From: Dehalococcoidia bacterium UBA1141
Lineage (GTDB): Bacteria > Chloroflexota > Dehalococcoidia > Lucifugimonadales > UBA3495
Direction: 5' to 3'
Length of the DNA stretch: 8,671 nucleotides
Assembly: GCA_002311385.1 (NCBI GenBank)
Contig: DCAE01000120.1
Coordinates: 40,968 to 49,638, forward strand
Part shown: one piece after another, positions 5,728 through 8,671 of the stretch
Numbering within the stretch: the first letter of the stretch is position 1
How the letters are laid out: each line of letters starts with the position of its first letter
Translations under genes and position numbers: made by a program
Notes under the pieces: model-generated
What the model was told of the DNA's origin: nothing
Databases searched by the model: none
Seen by the model: the letters and a program-made list of their open reading frames with translations, nothing else

Positions 5728-7096
5728 TCATGAATTTACAGAGAATGAGGGAAGGGACTTCACGGTCCTCACTGTTTCCAGACTGACAGCAATCACCTTG
5801 CCGATGAGATGCACAATGTACTCTGGGTCGTCCGCTCGGTTAGGGTCGTTGATGATTCCGCTGCGCTCTTGATTGATGATCCGGTACTGGTCAATGACCC
5901 ACTCAAGCGCTGAGCGGTTGCCCACGCAATATTCATAGACCTCCAGTGGGATGCCACCCAGAGTCAGGAAATTATTGTAGACAATCTGTGTCCTGTCTTT
6001 CGAAAGCCTCATCCGTTCCACCCGCCAGTTCAACTTCTCATCTTTGCTCTCCACCCTTTGAAGCGGATATTCAGGCTGAATTTCGTAGCCGATGTGGAGC
6101 TCTGCAAGCCTAGCCCCCGCTTCAACGAATTCGTGAAAATCGGGAGCAAACGGCATGCGCGGCAATTCCCGTTTCAGATTGGCAGCGTATTTCTCACGGT
6201 ACTGGGGGTGGTGGAGTACCGCATAGACATAGTGGAAGATGTCCCATTTGGAGATGAGCTCATCTAGGTATTGTGTTCTAAACTGTTGTAGCGCCCAATC
6301 TGTGATGTTATCCCGCCTTTTGCTGCCGTCTCCGTTGTATACATAGTAGGGGAAGCACTGTGTAGCCGCGCCGAATCCTCCACACATGACAAGATTTGGT
6401 ATGACATTTGTGACCAAACAACCAAAAGATTTCTCGGCAGTCTGGTTGACGCAAATAACTCGATTTTCGGTTTCGGTTGTGGCATTGGGAATTAGCTGTT
6501 GAAAATGACCAGGCCGATCATTCAGAACCGAGTCATAGTAGAAGGACATTCTCGTGAACGGTCGGTACAAAGATGTCCGTATTTTGGCCCTATCAAATTC
6601 CGCACCCACCCCGCTTCTCAAATGATTCTTGAGGGTGCTGCTCCACTGAATCTTCTCGTAGTTTACGAAAGTATCAATGTCCGCTGGTCTTCCCCTTTGC
6701 TGATACCGCTCCATATCGGCATTGTAGTCATCGCAGAATTGCCGGACGCGGCCTTCAAGGCTTTGTCTATTGAAATCATAAACGATGCTGTCACGGTTCG
6801 TGGAAACTCCAAGAGAAAAAGGTCTTGAATATATTTTGAACGTCCCTTCTCTTTGAGTTCTTAGTGTCTTTCGATCCAAGAGGCAAAAATGACTCAAAGT
6901 CTGCGCTCAGGCCCTCAGTCAGCCAGTTGTGCCTGGCGTCGGGTATCTTCTCTTCCCACTCCACGTTAACAATGGAAACCTTGTTATCCAGAAAATCGTA
7001 TTTCTCTTCTTTACGCCAGAATTCGTCTACTTGAGCGTAATATACGAGCTGATGGAAGTCCTTCGGTGGCTGGGTTACTGCTGCCTCTATTGCTAG
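5728..7096 (-). pseudogene. Type ISP restriction-modification enzyme, decayed C-terminal part
   Basis: Relic of a single-polypeptide Type ISP (LlaGI/LlaBIII-like) enzyme, which joins nuclease, helicase, adenine methylase and a C-terminal target-recognition domain. Only the end of the methylase-linked region and the recognition domain remain, about 455 codons. One piece (from 7096 to near 6817) reads YYAQVDEFWRKEEKYDF, then HNWLTEGLSADFESFLPLGSK, then IFKT. The second (from near 6816 to 5728) continues FSLGVSTNRD, RPFTRMSFYYDS, and WDIFHYVYAVLHHPQYREKY, a hallmark of this family. The pieces are in different frames; removing one base from the A5 run at 6816-6820 joins them smoothly. Upstream, two TAA codons (7102-7097) end the frame just before LAIEAAVTQPPKDF. 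The methylase NPPY motif, helicase and nuclease parts are absent. The homopolymer shift could be a sequencing error, but the missing N-terminus could not. Confidence 0.8.
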
Positions 7097-7099
7097 TTA

Positions 7100-7360
7100 T
7101 TAATCGCCGCTCTTGTTGAAGGGGCCCAGCTCCACTACACATTTGCGTTTATGAGCGCATTGCCTTTTACGTTCATAGTCAAATTCTGGCTCGATAAACA
7201 GTGGACCTTTCGCGAGGTCGGCACCAGCTGATGTCTCGTAGAGCGTTAATTCGGACGATCGCTGGCTGGCTTGGTCTGATCGCCTGGGGTGTAGCGATAT
7301 GGGCTTACGTGACGTATGTTGGGCTTTCCACAGGTCCCTCTCGGCCCGGCGTATAGCCAT
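7100..7360 (-). CDS. Hypothetical 86-residue protein
   Basis: I do not recognise this protein. It begins MAIRRAERDLWKAQHTSRK, is basic in its first half, has a short acidic stretch (FIEPEFDYE, about 55-63), then RKRQCAHKRKC with two cysteines. No signal peptide or membrane segment is visible. The ATG at 7360 has GGTGAG 8 bases upstream. It ends at tandem TAA codons and is in the same frame as the upstream piece of the Type ISP relic, so it could be foreign sequence joined to that relic, a remnant of it too altered to recognise, or chance. It has no partner genes that hint at a role. Confidence 0.3.
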   Translation of the reverse strand: MAIRRAERDLWKAQHTSRKPISLHPRRSDQASQRSSELTLYETSAGADLAKGPLFIEPEFDYERKRQCAHKRKCVVELGPFNKSGD

Positions 7361-7440
7361 TACCGGTTCTCACCAGATTCGGTAATGACTGAGCGAAAAC
7401 CATGGCCATACCAAGAAGCAGCCAAATTCCGCTTTGCCGA

Positions 7441-7488
7441 GCGGTGCCTCCAATCTAAGAACTACGCCTAGGTTGGTGGAGGCACCGC
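7441..7488. terminator. Hairpin downstream of the 7533-8012 ORF
   Basis: GCGGTGCCTCCA (7441-7452) and its exact reverse complement (7477-7488) form a 12-bp perfect stem with a 24-base loop. It starts about 45 bases past the stop of the secreted-type ORF on the minus strand, a usual place for a terminator. No U-tract follows on either strand, so it may be a factor-assisted terminator, an mRNA-end stabiliser, or a dispersed repeat. Confidence 0.45.
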
Positions 7489-7532
7489 ACTAATTAGCCA
7501 AGCCATATGGCAGACCCAACTAACGTGGGAGG

Positions 7533-8012
7533 TTACGGCAAGTGGATCGTTGCCTGGGCATCAAAGCACCCAAAGGCGTTGGGGTCCGTCCCTACGCCAA
7601 GAGAGCTATCGGGAGTGCAGGAACCTTGGAAGGTCGACAGCTGCTCAACCAGAGCTGTGGCATCATCCCAAATCGCCGGACCATGATAACGCACGATGAT
7701 GTGGACCTCGGCTCCCATGGGGTCGAGCAGCCCGTCTCCGTAAATCACCTGACCCGGCGCAGCGTCTAATCCTACACCTAGGCTCGCACTGAAATGACCC
7801 ATCCGGTCCGGGCCTACAATGGTGCCAGTGCCTGTCCACAGAACGGAGACGTTAGCTTCCTCAGTGCCTGGAGGCGGCAGCACGTCGTTCTCTCCACATG
7901 ATCCATCACTGCACCCGGAGGGATCGTTGAATATAACCCACCACGTGCTATAAGCCCCGACGGTGAGGTCGGCGGTGTCAATATTCATCGATACTCCATC
8001 AGGGGTCCTCAC
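7533..8012 (-). CDS. Secreted-type domain ORF, N-terminus unclear
   Basis: A 159-residue ORF from the GTG at 8012. It reads VRTPDGVSMNIDTADLTVG, then STWWVIFNDPSGCSDGSCGEND, later VRYHGPA and VEQLSTFQGSC, ending FGCFDAQATIHLP. The WWVIFNxP phrase with paired cysteines and the ending look like an extracellular beta-rich domain found in hypothetical proteins of environmental bacteria; I cannot name the family. Cysteines are likely disulfide-bonded. There is no signal peptide, and the frame upstream (to a TGA at about 8054) contains no other standard start, so the N-terminus is probably missing. It begins 19 bases after the stop of the HYR-repeat ORF on the same strand, in another frame, so it may be the detached C-terminal domain of that protein or a truncated separate gene. 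The Shine-Dalgarno is poor. Confidence 0.6.
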   Translation of the reverse strand: MRTPDGVSMNIDTADLTVGAYSTWWVIFNDPSGCSDGSCGENDVLPPPGTEEANVSVLWTGTGTIVGPDRMGHFSASLGVGLDAAPGQVIYGDGLLDPMGAEVHIIVRYHGPAIWDDATALVEQLSTFQGSCTPDSSLGVGTDPNAFGCFDAQATIHLP

Positions 8013-8031
8013 CAGGTCCGATGTGCCTCGG

Positions 8032-8671
8032 TCACAGGTGCCACAGACTTCGGATCAAGTAGCAGTTGACCTTAACGATGGGCTTGACGGAAATCCGATT
8101 GGCAACGCTGGGGTCTGCTGTTACCTCGGTGATCTCAGGAGGCGTGGTGTCCTCCACCGTCACAACCTGAGTAGCGGAAGTCGAGTTGCCGCTGTCGTCG
8201 GTAGCGGTCCATTTCACAGCGGTGTCCCCCAATGGAAAGGTGGCTGGCGCATCGTTGGTGATGACCGGATTGGCATCCACTAGGTCATTGGCCGTTGCCG
8301 TTCCGATTGAAACAGAGGTGAACTCACCGGTGGCCTCTTCGGTTACATCGGCGGGTATGGTGAGCGCTGGGTCTGTCGTGTCCTCGACCGACACCGGAAA
8401 CGAAGCAGCGCCTTCGTTTCCGGCTTGGTCATTGGCGGTACATCTCACGGTTGTGTCCCCTAACGGGAATGTCGAGCCTGATGTGGGCGTGCACGAAGCA
8501 GAAACAGGCCCGTCTACATCATCATCAGCGGATGCCGAGAAATTCACTTCAGCGCCTGATCCACTGGTTGCTTCCTCAGTAATATCAGCAGGCACTGATA
8601 CCACCGGTGCGGTATCGTCGGACGCCGCCACGGTCTCGATCACCATATTGTCCAGGAACGCCAGACGCCTT
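8032..8671 (-). CDS. HYR-repeat extracellular protein, C-terminal part
   Basis: The frame is open to the window edge, so the 5' end is missing; an internal ATG at 8646 is probably not the start because RRLAFLDN before it looks like the end of a preceding domain. Two tandem HYR (hyalin) repeats of about 80 residues follow: the first from about 8619 to 8371 (DDTAPVVSVPADITEEAT, SGSTFPLGDTTVRCTANDQA, GNEGAASFPVSVEDT), the second to about 8137 (DPALTIPADVTEEATG, FPLGDTAVKWTATDDSGNS, QVVTVEDTTPP). HYR domains are immunoglobulin-like adhesion or spacer domains in surface and secreted proteins. The C-terminal tail after EITEVTADPSV (ISVKPIVKVNCYLIRSLWHL) does not look like a further domain and may be out-of-frame sequence, as the next ORF starts just past the stop in the +1 frame. 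No anchor motif is visible. Confidence 0.75.
   Translation of the reverse strand, partial: RRLAFLDNMVIETVAASDDTAPVVSVPADITEEATSGSGAEVNFSASADDDVDGPVSASCTPTSGSTFPLGDTTVRCTANDQAGNEGAASFPVSVEDTTDPALTIPADVTEEATGEFTSVSIGTATANDLVDANPVITNDAPATFPLGDTAVKWTATDDSGNSTSATQVVTVEDTTPPEITEVTADPSVANRISVKPIVKVNCYLIRSLWHL

Noticed and set aside
1..8671. CRISPR array or defence island
   Set aside because: No regularly spaced direct repeats are present; the only defence-related sequence is the broken Type ISP remnant.

Overview
This 8.7 kb window comes from a bacterial chromosome. Every supported gene lies on the minus strand, so transcription runs from position 8671 down to 1. The best guess for the host is an uncultured, environmental bacterium, possibly a Chloroflexota lineage. 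That rests only on the style of the proteins (HYR-domain surface protein, Type ISP enzyme, methylamine/sarcosine-type genes) and on the intergenic repeats, and is weak.

The centre and left (positions 1 to about 5480) hold one co-directional cluster that I read as an N-methylglutamate (methylamine-utilisation) or closely related methylated-amine pathway. In transcription order it is: mgsA/glxB (class II glutamine amidotransferase-like), mgsB/glxC (GXGXG beta-helix), mgsC/glxD (FMN and Fe-S glutamate-synthase-like), a small GNAT acetyltransferase, a type III glutamine synthetase (glnT, likely gamma-glutamylmethylamide synthetase gmaS), soxD-like (sarcosine oxidase / N-methylglutamate dehydrogenase delta subunit), and the first 22 codons of soxA-like (alpha subunit). 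In the known pathway the synthetase joins methylamine to glutamate, the three-part synthase makes N-methylglutamate, and the sarcosine-oxidase-like complex oxidises it to glutamate plus a C1 unit on tetrahydrofolate. The beta subunit gene (soxB/mgdA), normally just before soxD, is not in this window. A plausible sigma70 promoter and operator-like inverted repeats sit upstream of mgsA. Three spacers inside the cluster carry three different repeat types, and the GNAT gene has an amber codon where its fifth codon should be.

Upstream of the cluster (5728-7096) is the decayed C-terminal part of a Type ISP restriction-modification enzyme, truncated at its N-terminus and broken by one extra base in a homopolymer run. 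A short unrecognised ORF follows (7100-7360), in the same frame as the upstream piece of the relic.

The right end (7533-8671) encodes pieces of extracellular-type proteins: the C-terminal part of a HYR-repeat protein running off the window, and a cysteine-containing secreted-type domain ORF that begins without a signal peptide. This region and the Type ISP relic look like accessory, decaying sequence beside a conserved metabolic operon.
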